Assembly (NCBI RefSeq): GCF_008710745.1
Contig: NZ_VYSA01000001.1
Location: forward strand, 186,001 to 250,000
Source of the DNA: Microbacterium rhizomatis
GTDB taxonomy: Bacteria; Actinomycetota; Actinomycetes; Actinomycetales; Microbacteriaceae
Length of the DNA stretch: 64,000 nt
Reading direction: 5' to 3'
Notes under the pieces: generated by a model
What the model was told of the DNA's origin: nothing
Databases searched by the model: none
The model's input: the letters and a program-made list of their open reading frames with translations, nothing else
Part shown: positions 42,206-52,892 of the stretch, in pieces
How positions within the stretch are numbered: position 1 is the first letter of the stretch
How the letters are laid out: the number at the start of each line of letters is the position of its first letter
Translations under genes and position numbers: made by a program

Positions 42206-44481
42206 GCACGCTGGACGTCGATCTCGACATCACCGGGATGACCTGCGCGTCGTGCGCGACGCGGGTCGAGCGGAAGCTGAACAAGCTGCCCGGGGTGGAG
42301 GCGACGGTCAACTTCGCCACCGAGAAGGCCCGCGTGCACTCGGAGGCCCCGGTGCCGGTGGAGGAGCTGATCGCGGCGGTCGAGCAGGCGGGGTACGGAG
42401 CGAGCCTCCCAGCCCCGCCTGTGCCCGACACGGCTGAGCAGACCATCCCGCGGGACGATGAGCTGGCGTCGCTGCGGCAGCGGCTGATCGTCTCGGCGGT
42501 GCTGGCGGTGCCGGTCGCGGTGCTGTCGATGATCCCCGCCCTGCAGTTCACCTACTGGCAGTGGCTCACGCTCACCCTGGCCGCGCCGGTGGTGGTGTGG
42601 GGGGCGTGGCCGTTCCACCGCGCCGCGGCGATCAATGCCCGGCACGGGGCGGCGACGATGGACACTCTGATCAGCGTCGGGGTGCTGGCCGCGTTCGGCT
42701 GGTCGCTGTACGCGCTGTTCTTCGGCGGTGCGGGGATGCCGGGAATGCGGATGAGCGTCACCTTCGTCGGCACCCCGCAGGCCGGTGGCCACGAGGTGTA
42801 CCTGGAGGTCGCCGCGCTGGTGACCGTGTTCATCCTCCTCGGCCGCTACCTCGAGGTTCGTGCCAAGCGGCAGTCCGGCGAGGCCCTGCGCGCCCTGCTG
42901 GAGCTCGGCGCCAAGGACGCAGTGATCCTCCGCGAAGGCACTGAGCAGCGTGTCCCCGTCGCACAGCTCGTTCCGGGTGATGTCGTGGTGGTGCGGCCGG
43001 GTGAGAAGATCCCCGCCGACGGCCTCGTCACCGAGGGAATGTCCGCGGTGGACGAGTCGATGCTGACCGGCGAGTCCGTGCCGGTCGAAGTCGCCCCCGG
43101 CTCCCGCGTGGTCGGCGCGACTGTGAACACCGGCGGGCGCCTGCTCGTGCAGATCACCCGCGTCGGCGCCGACACCGAGCTGGCCCGGATGGCGCGGCTG
43201 GTCGAGGAGGCGCAGACCGGCAAGGCCCAGGTGCAGCGCCTCGCCGACCGGGTGTCGGCCGTCTTCGTCCCCATCGTCATTGTCCTCGCCCTGGCCGCGT
43301 TCGCCGGGTGGCTGATCGCGGGGGCGCCCTTGGAGGTCGCCTTCACCGCCGCGGTGACCACCCTGATCATCGCCTGCCCGTGCGCGCTGGGGCTGGCGAC
43401 GCCGACCGCTCTGCTGGTCGGCACCGGCCGCGGCGCCCAGCTGGGCATCCTCATCCGCGGACCCCAGGTGCTCGAGCAGACCCGCCGCATCGACACCGTC
43501 GTGCTCGACAAGACCGGCACCATCACCGCCGGCACCATGACCGTCACCGGCATCCACCCCGCTCCCGGCACCGATGAGGCGGAGCTGATCCGGTTCGCCG
43601 CGGCGCTCGAGCACGGCTCCGAGCACCCCATCGGCCGCGCCATCACCGCCGCAGCCGACGGCCCGACGGATGCCGTGGAGTCATTCGCCGCCGAGGCCGG
43701 TCAAGGCGTGCAGGGCATCGTCGACGGCCGCATGGTCGCCGCCGGCCGCGCCACCTGGATCACCGGGCAATGGGCGATCGCGATCCCCGACGAGCTCGCC
43801 GCGACGATCACGGCCGACGAGGCCGCGGGCGCCACCGTGACCGTCGTGGCGTGGGACGGGCAGGCGCGCGGCGCGATCAGCGTCGCCGACACCATCAAGC
43901 CCACCAGCCGTGAGGCCATCGCCCGACTGCGCGGGCTCGGGCTGACCCCGATCCTGCTCACCGGCGACAACCCCGGCGCCGCCCGCACCATCGCCGACGA
44001 CGCCGGCATCGAGGACGTCCGCGCCGGAGTCACCCCGCAGGGCAAACTCGACACCATCCGCGAGCTGCAGGCATCCGGACGGGTGGTCGCGATGGTCGGC
44101 GACGGCGTGAACGACGCCGCCGCCCTCGCCCAAGCGGACCTCGGCATCGCAATGGGCACCGGCACCGACGCGGCCATCACCGCCGCGGACCTGACCATCG
44201 TCTCCGGCGACCTGCTCCTGGTCCCGGACGCGATCCGGCTCGCCCGCCGCACCCTGGGCACCATCAAGGGCAACCTGTTCTGGGCGTTCGCGTACAACGT
44301 CGCCGCGATCCCGGTCGCGATGCTCGCCCTGCTCAACCCCATCCTCGCCGCCGCCGCGATGGCGTTCAGCAGCGTGTTCGTCGTCACCAACAGCCTCCGA
44401 CTGCGCCGCTTCCGCCTCCTGCCCGCCCCGACGCCCACCGTCCTGACGCCCAGCCGCGACACCACCCCCGTCCACGCCTGA
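42202..44481 (+). CDS. copA: Cu(I)-exporting P1B-type ATPase CopA
   Basis: 759 aa. One N-terminal HMA domain (GMTCASC), actuator TGES, transmembrane copper site CPC (Cys392-Cys394) in [19 protein letters not shown], phosphorylation motif DKTGT (Asp436) and hinge GDGVND. This is the standard PIB-1 set. Translationally coupled to copZ. Confidence 0.96.
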   Translation: MSTLDVDLDITGMTCASCATRVERKLNKLPGVEATVNFATEKARVHSEAPVPVEELIAAVEQAGYGASLPAPPVPDTAEQTIPRDDELASLRQRLIVSAVLAVPVAVLSMIPALQFTYWQWLTLTLAAPVVVWGAWPFHRAAAINARHGAATMDTLISVGVLAAFGWSLYALFFGGAGMPGMRMSVTFVGTPQAGGHEVYLEVAALVTVFILLGRYLEVRAKRQSGEALRALLELGAKDAVILREGTEQRVPVAQLVPGDVVVVRPGEKIPADGLVTEGMSAVDESMLTGESVPVEVAPGSRVVGATVNTGGRLLVQITRVGADTELARMARLVEEAQTGKAQVQRLADRVSAVFVPIVIVLALAAFAGWLIAGAPLEVAFTAAVTTLIIACPCALGLATPTALLVGTGRGAQLGILIRGPQVLEQTRRIDTVVLDKTGTITAGTMTVTGIHPAPGTDEAELIRFAAALEHGSEHPIGRAITAAADGPTDAVESFAAEAGQGVQGIVDGRMVAAGRATWITGQWAIAIPDELAATITADEAAGATVTVVAWDGQARGAISVADTIKPTSREAIARLRGLGLTPILLTGDNPGAARTIADDAGIEDVRAGVTPQGKLDTIRELQASGRVVAMVGDGVNDAAALAQADLGIAMGTGTDAAITAADLTIVSGDLLLVPDAIRLARRTLGTIKGNLFWAFAYNVAAIPVAMLALLNPILAAAAMAFSSVFVVTNSLRLRRFRLLPAPTPTVLTPSRDTTPVHA

Positions 44482-44502
44482 CACCCACGCAAGGAGACCG
44501 CC

Positions 44503-44766
44503 ATGACGCACGACCACGAGCACCACACCGGCCACGAGCACGCCGCGCACGATCACGGATCCCACGAGCACCATCACCATGAGCCCCCGGCCGGGGCGAC
44601 CAACCTCGTCACCTGCCCGGTCATGCCCGGCAATCAGGTCGACCCGGCGTGGGCAGAGAAGCGCGGCCTGTTCCGTGACTACGAAGGCGCGCGGTACTGG
44701 TTCTGCTGCCCCGAGTGCGGGCCGCTGTTCGACGGCGACCCCGCCCGCTACGCCAACGCCGCCTGA
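44503..44766 (+). CDS. His-rich YHS-domain protein
   Basis: 87 aa. The first 30 residues are a His/Glu-rich metal-binding stretch (HDHEHHTGHEHAAHDH), then a YHS-like domain with TCPVMPGNQVDPAW and RYWFCCPECGPLF. YHS domains accompany heavy-metal ATPases and may deliver or sense metal. 21 bp after copA. Confidence 0.85.
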   Translation: MTHDHEHHTGHEHAAHDHGSHEHHHHEPPAGATNLVTCPVMPGNQVDPAWAEKRGLFRDYEGARYWFCCPECGPLFDGDPARYANAA

Positions 44767-44795
44767 CCCACGACGGCAGGGAAAGGGGGCGCGGG

Positions 44796-45377
44796 ATGGA
44801 TACAGCGGTCGGTCTGGTGCAGGCCTACCTGCGGGTGAACGGGTACTTCACCGTCGCCGAGTACCCGGTGCTGGACGCGACCGGTCCGGACGGGCCGCGC
44901 ACCGTCACCGACCTGGACATCCTCGCGATCCGACTGCACCACATCCCCGGCGACGACCCCGACCCGGCCCTCGGCGCCCGCCCCGGGGCGCCGGACATGA
45001 TCGTCGGCGAGGTCAAGGAGGGCGCCCCGAAGCTGAACCCCGCGATGCGCGACCCCGCGGTGCTGGAGGCCGCGTTCGCCCGGTTCGGCTGCTGCACCCC
45101 CGCCGACGCGCCCGCCCTCGTCCAGGAGCTGCTGACGGCCGGGCAGGTCCTCGCCCCGGAGGGCCACCTGATCCGCACGGTCGCGTTCGGCAACACCGCC
45201 CGCCCCCATCGGTCCGGCTCCTGGCACACCGTCCCCCTCGAGCACATCCTCGACTATCTCCGCGATCACCTCGCCCGCAACTGGGCCGTCGTCGGTCGCA
45301 CCCAGATCAAGGACGACACCCTCGGGCTGCTGGCTCTGATGGAGAAGGCCCACCGTGCCGGAACGGGCCGCCGATGA
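44796..45377 (+). CDS. Uncharacterised protein with PD-(D/E)xK-like pattern
   Basis: 193 aa, soluble. TVTDLDILAIRL followed by DMIVGEVKEG gives a D...ExK pattern as in PD-(D/E)xK nuclease folds. A Cys pair (GCC, about residue 100) is also present. Start ATG 44796 follows AAAGGGGG. Within a copper operon a nuclease is unexpected; the fold may be used for another purpose. The function is unknown. Confidence 0.6.
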   Translation: MDTAVGLVQAYLRVNGYFTVAEYPVLDATGPDGPRTVTDLDILAIRLHHIPGDDPDPALGARPGAPDMIVGEVKEGAPKLNPAMRDPAVLEAAFARFGCCTPADAPALVQELLTAGQVLAPEGHLIRTVAFGNTARPHRSGSWHTVPLEHILDYLRDHLARNWAVVGRTQIKDDTLGLLALMEKAHRAGTGRR

Positions 45378-45531
45378 GCCGGTTGCCGCGCACCGGTCCC
45401 CATCCGGGACCATCGCCCCTGGCCAGGCATCGGTCGGGCGACCAGGCTGGGCAGGACCGCCGTGCGCCCGATCGGCGCCGGCGGGGATCCAGGCACACCG
45501 GGGTACGCTGGACGCGGGAAGGAGGTCGGCG

Positions 45532-46023
45532 GTGAACCACATCCGAACCCTGGTGCACGCCCCATCCGGGCTGCACCGGCTGCTGCTGACCTTCGCGACC
45601 GCGCTCCTGCTGATCGCCGGCCTGCTGGCCATGCACACCCTCACCGGCACGCTCACCAGCGGGCACGCCGACACCCCCGCAGCGGCCTCCGAAGCCGCCC
45701 ATGCCGCGCCCGACTCTGACCTGGGCGGCACCGTCGCGACCGGGAGCATGCTCGAGAACACCATCGGGACAGGCACCGAGGCTTCGGGCGGGCACTGCGA
45801 GGGCGACTGCGACAGCTCGGGCGGAATGCCGGACCATTCGATGCTGATGATGGCGTGCGTGCTGGCGCTGCTGGCCGCCACCATCGTGCTGCTCGCCCCG
45901 GCGCTGCTGGCCCGCCTGGGCACCGTCCTCGCCCTGCTACGCCTGCACGGGCGGAATGTGCTCACCGCGTTACCGCACCCCCGACCACCTTCCCTCATCG
46001 TCCTGTCGATCAGTCGAACCTGA
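45532..46023 (+). CDS. DUF6153-type membrane protein, copy 2
   Basis: 163 aa from GTG 45532, RBS AAGGAGG. N-terminal helix (LLLTFATALLLIAGLLAMHTL), a His/Cys/Asp-bearing loop (SGGHCEGDCDSSGGMPDHSM), a second helix, and an end in LSISRT as in the 38052 gene. Confidence 0.8.
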   Translation: MNHIRTLVHAPSGLHRLLLTFATALLLIAGLLAMHTLTGTLTSGHADTPAAASEAAHAAPDSDLGGTVATGSMLENTIGTGTEASGGHCEGDCDSSGGMPDHSMLMMACVLALLAATIVLLAPALLARLGTVLALLRLHGRNVLTALPHPRPPSLIVLSISRT

Positions 46024-46128
46024 TTCCCCGCCCTCCCGTCGCCGCTGTGCCGGGAGATGCTGCGCCGTGCCCGCATACGGCTCGGGAATCAACTCACCAT
46101 TCGACTGACTAGACAAGGACACCCACCC

Positions 46129-46764
46129 ATGCGTTTCCGCATTCTCGCGCTGAGCACCGCCGCGCTCGCCGCTGCGCTCGTGCTCGCCGGCTGCGCGCCC
46201 ACCGACGGATCCATGCCCGGCATGGACCACGGCCCCGGCGGCATGACCAGCGGCACCCCCGCCCCCTCCGAGCAGGCATCGTTCAACTCCGCTGACGAGA
46301 TGTTCGTCACGATGATGATCCCGCACCACGAACAGGCCATCGAGATGGCCGATCAGATCCTGGCCAAGGACGGCATCGACGAGCGGGTCGTGACCCTCGC
46401 CGAGCAGATCAAAGCCGCCCAAGGCCCCGAGATCCAGACCATGAAGGGCTGGCTCGAGGACTGGGGAATCCCCTACGACGACTCCATGTCCGACATGGGC
46501 GGGATGGGCGGGATGGGCGGCATGGACCACGGCGACGGGATGATGTCCGACGACGACATGGCCGCCCTGGACGCCGCCACCGGGGTCGAGGCGACCCGGC
46601 TGTTCCTCGAGGGCATGGTCGGCCACCACCAGGGCGCCGTCACCATGGCCCAGATGGTGCTGAACAACGGCGAGAACCCGGACGTGGCCGCGCTCGCCCA
46701 GCAGATCATCGACGGACAGACCGCCGAGATCACCACCATGCAGGACATCCTCGCCACCCTCTGA
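46129..46764 (+). CDS. DUF305 lipoprotein with Met/His-rich insert
   Basis: 211 aa. Lipobox LVLAGC (Cys about 23). DUF305 motifs MIPHHEQAIEMADQIL and MVGHHQGAVTMAQMVL flank a low-complexity insert of Met, Gly and Asp (MSDMGGMGGMGGMDHGDGMM). Ferritin-like helical fold; extracytoplasmic copper binding is likely. RBS AAGGA. Confidence 0.88.
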   Translation: MRFRILALSTAALAAALVLAGCAPTDGSMPGMDHGPGGMTSGTPAPSEQASFNSADEMFVTMMIPHHEQAIEMADQILAKDGIDERVVTLAEQIKAAQGPEIQTMKGWLEDWGIPYDDSMSDMGGMGGMGGMDHGDGMMSDDDMAALDAATGVEATRLFLEGMVGHHQGAVTMAQMVLNNGENPDVAALAQQIIDGQTAEITTMQDILATL

Positions 46765-46865
46765 CCCGAACCCCTCGGGCGGGGCCGACCACCCCTGACC
46801 TGGCCCCGCCCGAGGCCCGGCGCATCCGTCCTGACCGACAGCGCCGGCCCGTCGAAAGGCCCATC

Positions 46866-46964
46866 ATGACTTCCCGGACTCTGGCCGCGTGCTTCGTGGG
46901 CATCATCCTCGCCCTGATCATCCTGTCCGCGGCGACCATCCTCTTCATCCAGGCGATCGCATGA
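46866..46964 (+). CDS. 32-aa single-span membrane peptide coupled to the next gene
   Basis: MTSRTLAACFVGIILALIIL followed by 12 mostly hydrophobic residues; one membrane helix with a single Cys. Preceded by GAAAGG. Its stop overlaps the start of the lipoprotein gene (ATGA). Same length and arrangement as the peptide at 37669-37767. Confidence 0.65.
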   Translation: MTSRTLAACFVGIILALIILSAATILFIQAIA

Positions 46965-47818
46965 GCAGCAACGCCACCACGATCACGGCCGCTGCCGTCG
47001 CCGCTGCCGCGGGCCTGCTGCTGACCGGCTGCACCTCCACGCCGACCGCCATCTCGGCACCCGCCCCGGACACGGGTCTCGGTCATGTGCACGGCATCGT
47101 CGACCTCGGCGGGAGCACCGTGCTGCTGGGCACCCACATCGGCCTCTACACCCTCACCGACACCGGCGACATCTCCGGCCCCCTGGGAGGCGCGGACTTC
47201 GACGCGATGGGCCTGACCGCCGACGGCGACGTCCTCTACGCCTCCGGGCACCCCGGACCGAACACCCCGGCGGAGCTCGGCGAGCACAACCTGGGACTCA
47301 TCCGAAGCACCGACGCCGGGACCACCTGGGAGCCGGTCGCGTTTACCGGGCAGGAGGACTTCCACGTCCTCACCGCCGGAGACCGTGCGATCCACGGGAT
47401 CGGGTCCAGCTCGATCACCATCCGCACCAGCACCGACGGCGGGACCACCTGGATCGACGGCGCCGAGCTCCCCGCCGCCGACCTGACCGTCACCACCGAC
47501 GGCACCCTCTACGCCGCGACGCGGCAGGGCCTGCAGGAGAGCCGGGATGCGGGCGCCACCTTCGACCTCGTCGCGGATGCGCCGCCGCTCTACCTGGTGG
47601 AGGCGGACTCCACGGGCGGGCTGGTCGGCGTCGACACCGACGGCACCCTCTGGCGACTCACCGGCACCGGATCCTGGGACAGCGTCGGTGCCGCCACGGG
47701 CACCGTCCAGGCGCTCGGGAACGCAGATGGGGCGGTCGTGCTCGTCGACGACCGCGGCGTCGTCTGGATCCACGGCACCGAGACCACCGTCGTCCTCCCG
47801 ACAGGGACCGCACAATGA
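46961..47818 (+). CDS. F510_1955-type beta-propeller lipoprotein
   Basis: 285 aa. Signal peptide with lipobox LLLTGC (Cys about 25). The mature part has BNR/Asp-box-like repeats ([37 protein letters not shown]), as in YCF48/sialidase-like propellers, and begins GLGHVHGIV. Proteins of this type are frequent in copper islands and annotated F510_1955 family; no enzyme activity is established. Confidence 0.8.
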   Translation: MSSNATTITAAAVAAAAGLLLTGCTSTPTAISAPAPDTGLGHVHGIVDLGGSTVLLGTHIGLYTLTDTGDISGPLGGADFDAMGLTADGDVLYASGHPGPNTPAELGEHNLGLIRSTDAGTTWEPVAFTGQEDFHVLTAGDRAIHGIGSSSITIRTSTDGGTTWIDGAELPAADLTVTTDGTLYAATRQGLQESRDAGATFDLVADAPPLYLVEADSTGGLVGVDTDGTLWRLTGTGSWDSVGAATGTVQALGNADGAVVLVDDRGVVWIHGTETTVVLPTGTAQ

Positions 47819-47876
47819 CCGCTATCACCATGACCACATTCGGCGGCCTCGGCCGCGAACCGCGAGGAGTCCTACC

Positions 47877-50330
47877 ATGAGCACCGCAGCGGCCCGTTGG
47901 GCCCACCGCACCACCGACGTCACCCTGGACCGACTGGAGGAGGTGGATGCGTGGTGGCGGGCGGCGAACTACCTGAGCATCGGGCAGATCTACCTGCTCG
48001 ACAACCCGCTGCTGCGCGACCCGCTCACCGCGGAGCACATCAAGCCGCGGCTGCTGGGGCACTGGGGCACCACCCCGGGCCTGAACTTCCTGTACGCCCA
48101 CCTCAACCGGGCGATCACCGATCGGGACCTGAACACCCTGTACGTGACCGGGCCGGGGCACGGCGGGCCGGGCATGGTCGCCAACGCCTACCTGGACGGC
48201 ACGTACACGGAGCTGTACCCGCGGATCGACCGCACCGAGGAGGGACTGCGGGCGCTGTTCCGGCAGTTCTCCTTTCCCGGCGGCATCCCCTCGCACGCGT
48301 CCCCGGACACGCCGGGGTCGATCAACGAGGGCGGCGAGCTCGGCTATTCCCTTGTCCACGCCTATGGCGCCGCGTTCGACAACCCGGATCTGCTGGTCGC
48401 CTGTGTGATCGGCGACGGGGAGGCGGAGACCGGGCCGTTGGCGACCGCGTGGCACGGCAACAAGTTCCTCAACCCCGCCGCGGACGGGGTGGTGCTGCCG
48501 ATCCTGCACCTGAACGGGTACAAGATCGCCAACCCGACGGTGCTGTCCCGCATCCCCGAGGACGAGCTGGTCGCGCTGCTGCGCGGCTACGGCCACGAGC
48601 CGTTCGTGGTCACCGTCGGCTTCGACGGCGAGGACCCGCGGGAGTCCCACGCCCGGTTCGCCGGCGTGCTGGACGAGGTGCTGGACCGGATCGCGGACAT
48701 CAAGACCGCCGCGGCGGCCGGCACCCTGGAGGGCCGGCCTGCGTGGCCAGCGATCGTGCTGCGCAGCCCGAAAGGCTGGACCTGCCCGCCGGTGATCGAC
48801 GGGCTCCCCGTGGAGGGCACCTGGCGGTCCCACCAGGTGCCGCTCGCCGAGGTCCGCGACACCCCCGAGCACCTGCAGATCCTCCAGGACTGGCTGGCCT
48901 CCTACCGGCCCGACGAGCTCTTCGACGCCGACGGCGCCCCGTTCCCCGCCACGGTCGCGGTCGCCCCGGCGGGAGTGCGGCGGATGAGCGCGAGCCCGGT
49001 CGCGAACGGCGGGCAGCTGACCGTCCCGCTGCGCCTGGGCGATTTCCGGGACCACGCCCACCCGGTCGACCCCGAGGCGCGAGGCGCGGAAACCGGGGAG
49101 GCGACCCGGGTGCTCGGCGAATGGCTCGCCGACGTGATCCGGCACAACCCGGACAACTTCCGCATCTTCGGCCCCGACGAGACCGCCTCCAACCGGCTCG
49201 CCCCGCCCGTGTTCGAGGCCACCGGCAAGCAGTGGAACGCGACCGTGCTGCCGGTGGACGAGCATCTGGCCCCGACCGGGCGGGTCATGGAAGTGCTCAG
49301 CGAGCACCAGTGCCAGGGGTGGCTGGAAGGGTACGTCCTGACCGGCCGGCACGGTCTGTTCAACTGCTACGAGGCGTTCACCCACATCGTCGACTCGATG
49401 TTCAACCAGCACGCCAAATGGCTCGAAGCGGCCCGCGAGGTGCCCTGGCGGGAACCGGTGCCGAGCTTCAACTACCTGCTCTCCAGCCACGTCTGGCGGC
49501 AGGACCACAACGGGTTCAGCCACCAGGATCCCGGGTTCATCGACCTCGCTCTGAACAAGAGCCCCGACGTCGTGCGGGTCTACCTCCCCTTCGACGCGAA
49601 CACGCTCCTGTCCACGTACGATCACTGCCTGCGTTCCACCGGATACATCAATGTCGTCGTCGCCGGAAAGCAGCCCGCCCCGCAGTGGCTGACGATGGAT
49701 GAGGCGATCGAGCACTGCACCCGGGGTCTCGGCATCCTGCCGTGGGCGGGCACCGAGACGGAGGGGAGCGAGCCGGACGTGGTGCTCGCCGCCGCCGGCG
49801 ACGTGCCCACCCTGGAGGTCCTCGCCGCGGCCGCGCTGCTGCGCGAGCACATCCCGGGCCTGTCCGTGCGGGTCGTGAACGTGGTCGACCTGACCCGTCT
49901 GCAGTCCGAGGACCAGCATCCGCACGGGCTGCCGGACGGGGAGTTCGACGCGATCTTCACCCCCGACAAGCCGGTGATCTTCGCGTACCACGGCTACCCG
50001 TGGCTGATCCACCGGCTCGCCTACAAGCGCGCCGGGCACCAGAACCTGCACGTGCACGGCTTCGTGGAGAAGGGCACCACCACGACCCCGTTCGACATGG
50101 TCATGCTCAACGACCTCGACCGCTACCGGCTCGCGATCGACGTCCTCGACCACGTCCCGGGCCTTGCTGCGACACACGCGCAGCTGCGGCAGGAACTCGT
50201 CGACGCCCGCCTGCGCGCCCGCGCCCACACCCGCGAGCACGGCACCGACATCCCCGCCGTCGCCGACTGGCGCTGGCCCCACCCCGACACCGACCTGAAC
50301 CGCCCCTCCACCGCGAAGGAAATCCGATGA
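47877..50330 (+). CDS. xfp: Phosphoketolase (xylulose-5-P/fructose-6-P)
   Basis: 817 aa, full length. ThDP-dependent enzyme: [40 protein letters not shown] (ThDP/Mg site), [11 protein letters not shown], and the C-terminal [14 protein letters not shown]. It splits F6P or X5P with phosphate into acetyl phosphate plus E4P or GAP. Start ATG 47877 follows GAGGAG. It lies 58 bp after a copper-type lipoprotein gene and overlaps the next metal ATPase (ATGA), so it is part of the same transcript. Confidence 0.96.
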   Translation: MSTAAARWAHRTTDVTLDRLEEVDAWWRAANYLSIGQIYLLDNPLLRDPLTAEHIKPRLLGHWGTTPGLNFLYAHLNRAITDRDLNTLYVTGPGHGGPGMVANAYLDGTYTELYPRIDRTEEGLRALFRQFSFPGGIPSHASPDTPGSINEGGELGYSLVHAYGAAFDNPDLLVACVIGDGEAETGPLATAWHGNKFLNPAADGVVLPILHLNGYKIANPTVLSRIPEDELVALLRGYGHEPFVVTVGFDGEDPRESHARFAGVLDEVLDRIADIKTAAAAGTLEGRPAWPAIVLRSPKGWTCPPVIDGLPVEGTWRSHQVPLAEVRDTPEHLQILQDWLASYRPDELFDADGAPFPATVAVAPAGVRRMSASPVANGGQLTVPLRLGDFRDHAHPVDPEARGAETGEATRVLGEWLADVIRHNPDNFRIFGPDETASNRLAPPVFEATGKQWNATVLPVDEHLAPTGRVMEVLSEHQCQGWLEGYVLTGRHGLFNCYEAFTHIVDSMFNQHAKWLEAAREVPWREPVPSFNYLLSSHVWRQDHNGFSHQDPGFIDLALNKSPDVVRVYLPFDANTLLSTYDHCLRSTGYINVVVAGKQPAPQWLTMDEAIEHCTRGLGILPWAGTETEGSEPDVVLAAAGDVPTLEVLAAAALLREHIPGLSVRVVNVVDLTRLQSEDQHPHGLPDGEFDAIFTPDKPVIFAYHGYPWLIHRLAYKRAGHQNLHVHGFVEKGTTTTPFDMVMLNDLDRYRLAIDVLDHVPGLAATHAQLRQELVDARLRARAHTREHGTDIPAVADWRWPHPDTDLNRPSTAKEIR

Positions 50331-52873
50331 CCGACACCAAGACCGTGACCCTGCAGGTCAGCGGCATGATCCGCGCGACCTCCAAGAACGTCACCGAAGC
50401 CCACCTCGCCCGCCAGCCGGGCGTCCTGTCCGTCGACGCGAACCCGGTCTCCCAGACCGCGACCGTCACCTACGACCCGCAGACCACCTCGGTCGCGCAC
50501 CTGCAGAAGTGGGTGATCGAATGCGGCTACCACTGCGCCGGGCAGTCCGTCCCGGACCACATCTGCGACCCCGCCCACGAACCTCACGAGCACGCCGACC
50601 ACCACGACCACGCCGAGCACGAGGGACGCGCGGTCTCCACCGGTCATGACACCCCGGCGGGGCACGAGCACCCGCACCCGCACCCGGCAGCGGACCACGC
50701 GGACCACTCCGCCATGGACGCCGGCGCGCATGCCGGTCACGCTCCGGCCACCGAGGGCGGACACGATCACGGGGCTCAGCCGGCCGGCCGCAGCGCGCAG
50801 GATGTGATGGGCCACGGCGGGCATCACGGCGGCATGTCGATGGACGCGATGATCCGGGACATGCGCAACCGGTTCCTGGTCGCGTTGATCCTGTCGATCC
50901 CGATCACCCTCTGGTCCCCGATCGGCCGGGAGGTGATCGGCTTCGAAGTGCCGGCCCCGTTCGGGCTGCGCGACGACGTGTTCATGCTGATCGTGTCGCT
51001 GCCGGTGATCTTCTACTCGGCCTGGATCTTCTTCGACGGCGCCTACCGAGCCCTGCGGGCCCGCACCCTCGACATGATGGTGCTGGTCGCGGTCGGCGTC
51101 GGCGCCGGCTGGATCTACAGCCTGATCATCACCCTCACCGGCGGCGGCGAGGTCTTCTACGAGGCGGCGACCGTGCTGGCCACCTTCGTGCTCCTCGGCC
51201 ACTGGGTCGAGATGCGCGCCAGGGGCGGCGCGAACGACGCCATCCGACGGCTGCTGGAGCTCGCTCCCGCCCGCGCGGTCGTCCTCCGCGACGGCGAGGA
51301 GGTCGAAATCCCCACCTCCGAGGTCGTCCCCGGGGACCTCATGCTCATCCGCCCCGGCGCGAAGGTCCCCACCGACGGCGTCGTCGAGGACGGCGAGTCC
51401 GAGATCGACGAGTCGATGGTCACTGGCGAGTCCATGCCGGTCGAGAAGGCGCCCGGCTCGGAGGTGATCGGCGCGACCGTGAATACCGTCGGCACCCTCC
51501 GGGTGCGCGCCACGAAGGTTGGCGCCGACACGGCGCTGGCGCAGATCGTGAAGCTGGTGCAGGAGGCGCAGAACTCCAAGGCCCCTGGGCAGCGTCTCGC
51601 CGACCGGGCCGCGTTCTGGCTCGTCCTGCTCGCCCTCGTCGGAGGCACTCTGACCTTCCTGGTGTGGTTCCTCGCCGGGGCGGATGTGCCGATGGCGATC
51701 CTGTTCGCGATCACCGTCGTCGTTATCACCTGCCCCGACGCCCTCGGGCTCGCCACCCCGACCGCGATCATGGTCGGCACCGGCCTGGGCGCCAAGCGTG
51801 GTGTCCTGTTCAAGAACGCCACCGGCATCGAGACCGCCGCGCATATCGACACCGTCGTGCTGGACAAGACCGGCACTCTCACCAAGGGCGAGCCCGAGGT
51901 CACCGACTACATCCCCATCGGCATGGACGACCTCGAGCTACTCGCCCTCGCCGCGGCGCTCGAGCGGGAGTCGGAGCACCCGCTGGCCAAGGCGATCGTC
52001 ACATACGCCGAGAGCCGGAACATCCCGCGTCGCACCGCGTCCGCGTTCCGCAACGTCACCGGGCAGGGCGCGATCGCCACCGTCGACGGAAAGCAGGTGG
52101 TGCTCGGCAACGCCCGGCTGATGGCCGCGCAGGGCATCGACACCGGCCCGGTCGTCTCGCAGCAGCAGGCCCTCGCAGACGGCGGCCGCACCGCGATCAT
52201 GTTCGCCGTCGACGGGCAGATCGCCGGCGTGATCGCCCTCGCCGACGCCCCCCGCGACACCGCGAAAGCCGCGATCGACGCACTCCACGAGCAGGGCATC
52301 GAGGTGGCGATGCTCACCGGCGACAACAAGCCCACCGCCGAGCGCATCGCCTCGCTGCTGGGCATCGACACCGTGATCGCCGACGTGCTCCCCGAGGACA
52401 AGTCCGCCAAGATCGCCGAGCTCCAGGCATCCGGCAAGAAGGTCGCGATGGTCGGCGACGGCGTCAACGACGCCCCCGCCCTCGCCCAGGCGGACCTCGG
52501 CATCGCGATCGGCGCCGGCACCGACGTCGCCATCGAGACCGCAGACGTCGTCCTGATGCGCTCCGACCCGCTCGATGTCGCGATCGCGCTGAAGATCGGG
52601 AAGGGCACGCTGCGGAAGATGCGGCAGAACCTCGGCTGGGCCATCGGCTACAACGCCATCGCGCTGCCCATCGCCGCCGGCGTGTTCTACCCCGCGTTCG
52701 GGATCATGCTCACCCCCGAGATCGCCGCCATCAGCATGTCCGGCTCCAGCGTGATCGTCGCCGTCAACGCGCTCCTGCTCAAGCGGCTCCGGCTGCCCGC
52801 CCAGCAGGCCCCCGCGGCCCCGGCAGAGGCGAGCAGCCTCGCCCCGGCGTCGACGCCCGGCGGCGCCTCATGA
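50327..52873 (+). CDS. CopB-like heavy-metal P-type ATPase with CPD transmembrane motif
   Basis: 848 aa. The N-terminus is an HMA-like fold without CxxC (GMIRATSK in place of GMTCxxC), then a His-rich linker ([14 protein letters not shown] and more). Core motifs: TGES, DKTGT (Asp513), GDGVND. The transmembrane site is Cys469-Pro470-Asp471 ([14 protein letters not shown]) where copper pumps have CPC or CPH. Metal specificity is therefore uncertain; the His-rich linker favours a CopB-like role. Confidence 0.9.
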   Translation: MTDTKTVTLQVSGMIRATSKNVTEAHLARQPGVLSVDANPVSQTATVTYDPQTTSVAHLQKWVIECGYHCAGQSVPDHICDPAHEPHEHADHHDHAEHEGRAVSTGHDTPAGHEHPHPHPAADHADHSAMDAGAHAGHAPATEGGHDHGAQPAGRSAQDVMGHGGHHGGMSMDAMIRDMRNRFLVALILSIPITLWSPIGREVIGFEVPAPFGLRDDVFMLIVSLPVIFYSAWIFFDGAYRALRARTLDMMVLVAVGVGAGWIYSLIITLTGGGEVFYEAATVLATFVLLGHWVEMRARGGANDAIRRLLELAPARAVVLRDGEEVEIPTSEVVPGDLMLIRPGAKVPTDGVVEDGESEIDESMVTGESMPVEKAPGSEVIGATVNTVGTLRVRATKVGADTALAQIVKLVQEAQNSKAPGQRLADRAAFWLVLLALVGGTLTFLVWFLAGADVPMAILFAITVVVITCPDALGLATPTAIMVGTGLGAKRGVLFKNATGIETAAHIDTVVLDKTGTLTKGEPEVTDYIPIGMDDLELLALAAALERESEHPLAKAIVTYAESRNIPRRTASAFRNVTGQGAIATVDGKQVVLGNARLMAAQGIDTGPVVSQQQALADGGRTAIMFAVDGQIAGVIALADAPRDTAKAAIDALHEQGIEVAMLTGDNKPTAERIASLLGIDTVIADVLPEDKSAKIAELQASGKKVAMVGDGVNDAPALAQADLGIAIGAGTDVAIETADVVLMRSDPLDVAIALKIGKGTLRKMRQNLGWAIGYNAIALPIAAGVFYPAFGIMLTPEIAAISMSGSSVIVAVNALLLKRLRLPAQQAPAAPAEASSLAPASTPGGAS

Positions 52874-52892
52874 CCGGACGCGAGGCGCCGCG

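Noticed and set aside
41428..43626. Extension of the AAA_28-like frame back across csoR, copZ and copA
   Set aside because: It is antisense to three certain copper genes; the P-loop protein starts at GTG 41427.
46022..46090. TGATTCCC ... GGGAATCA inverted pair after the second DUF6153 gene
   Set aside because: The 8-bp arms are about 53 bp apart, too weak to call a terminator.
47658..50282. An 874-codon open frame antisense to phosphoketolase
   Set aside because: Same shadow effect; the sense strand carries all phosphoketolase motifs.
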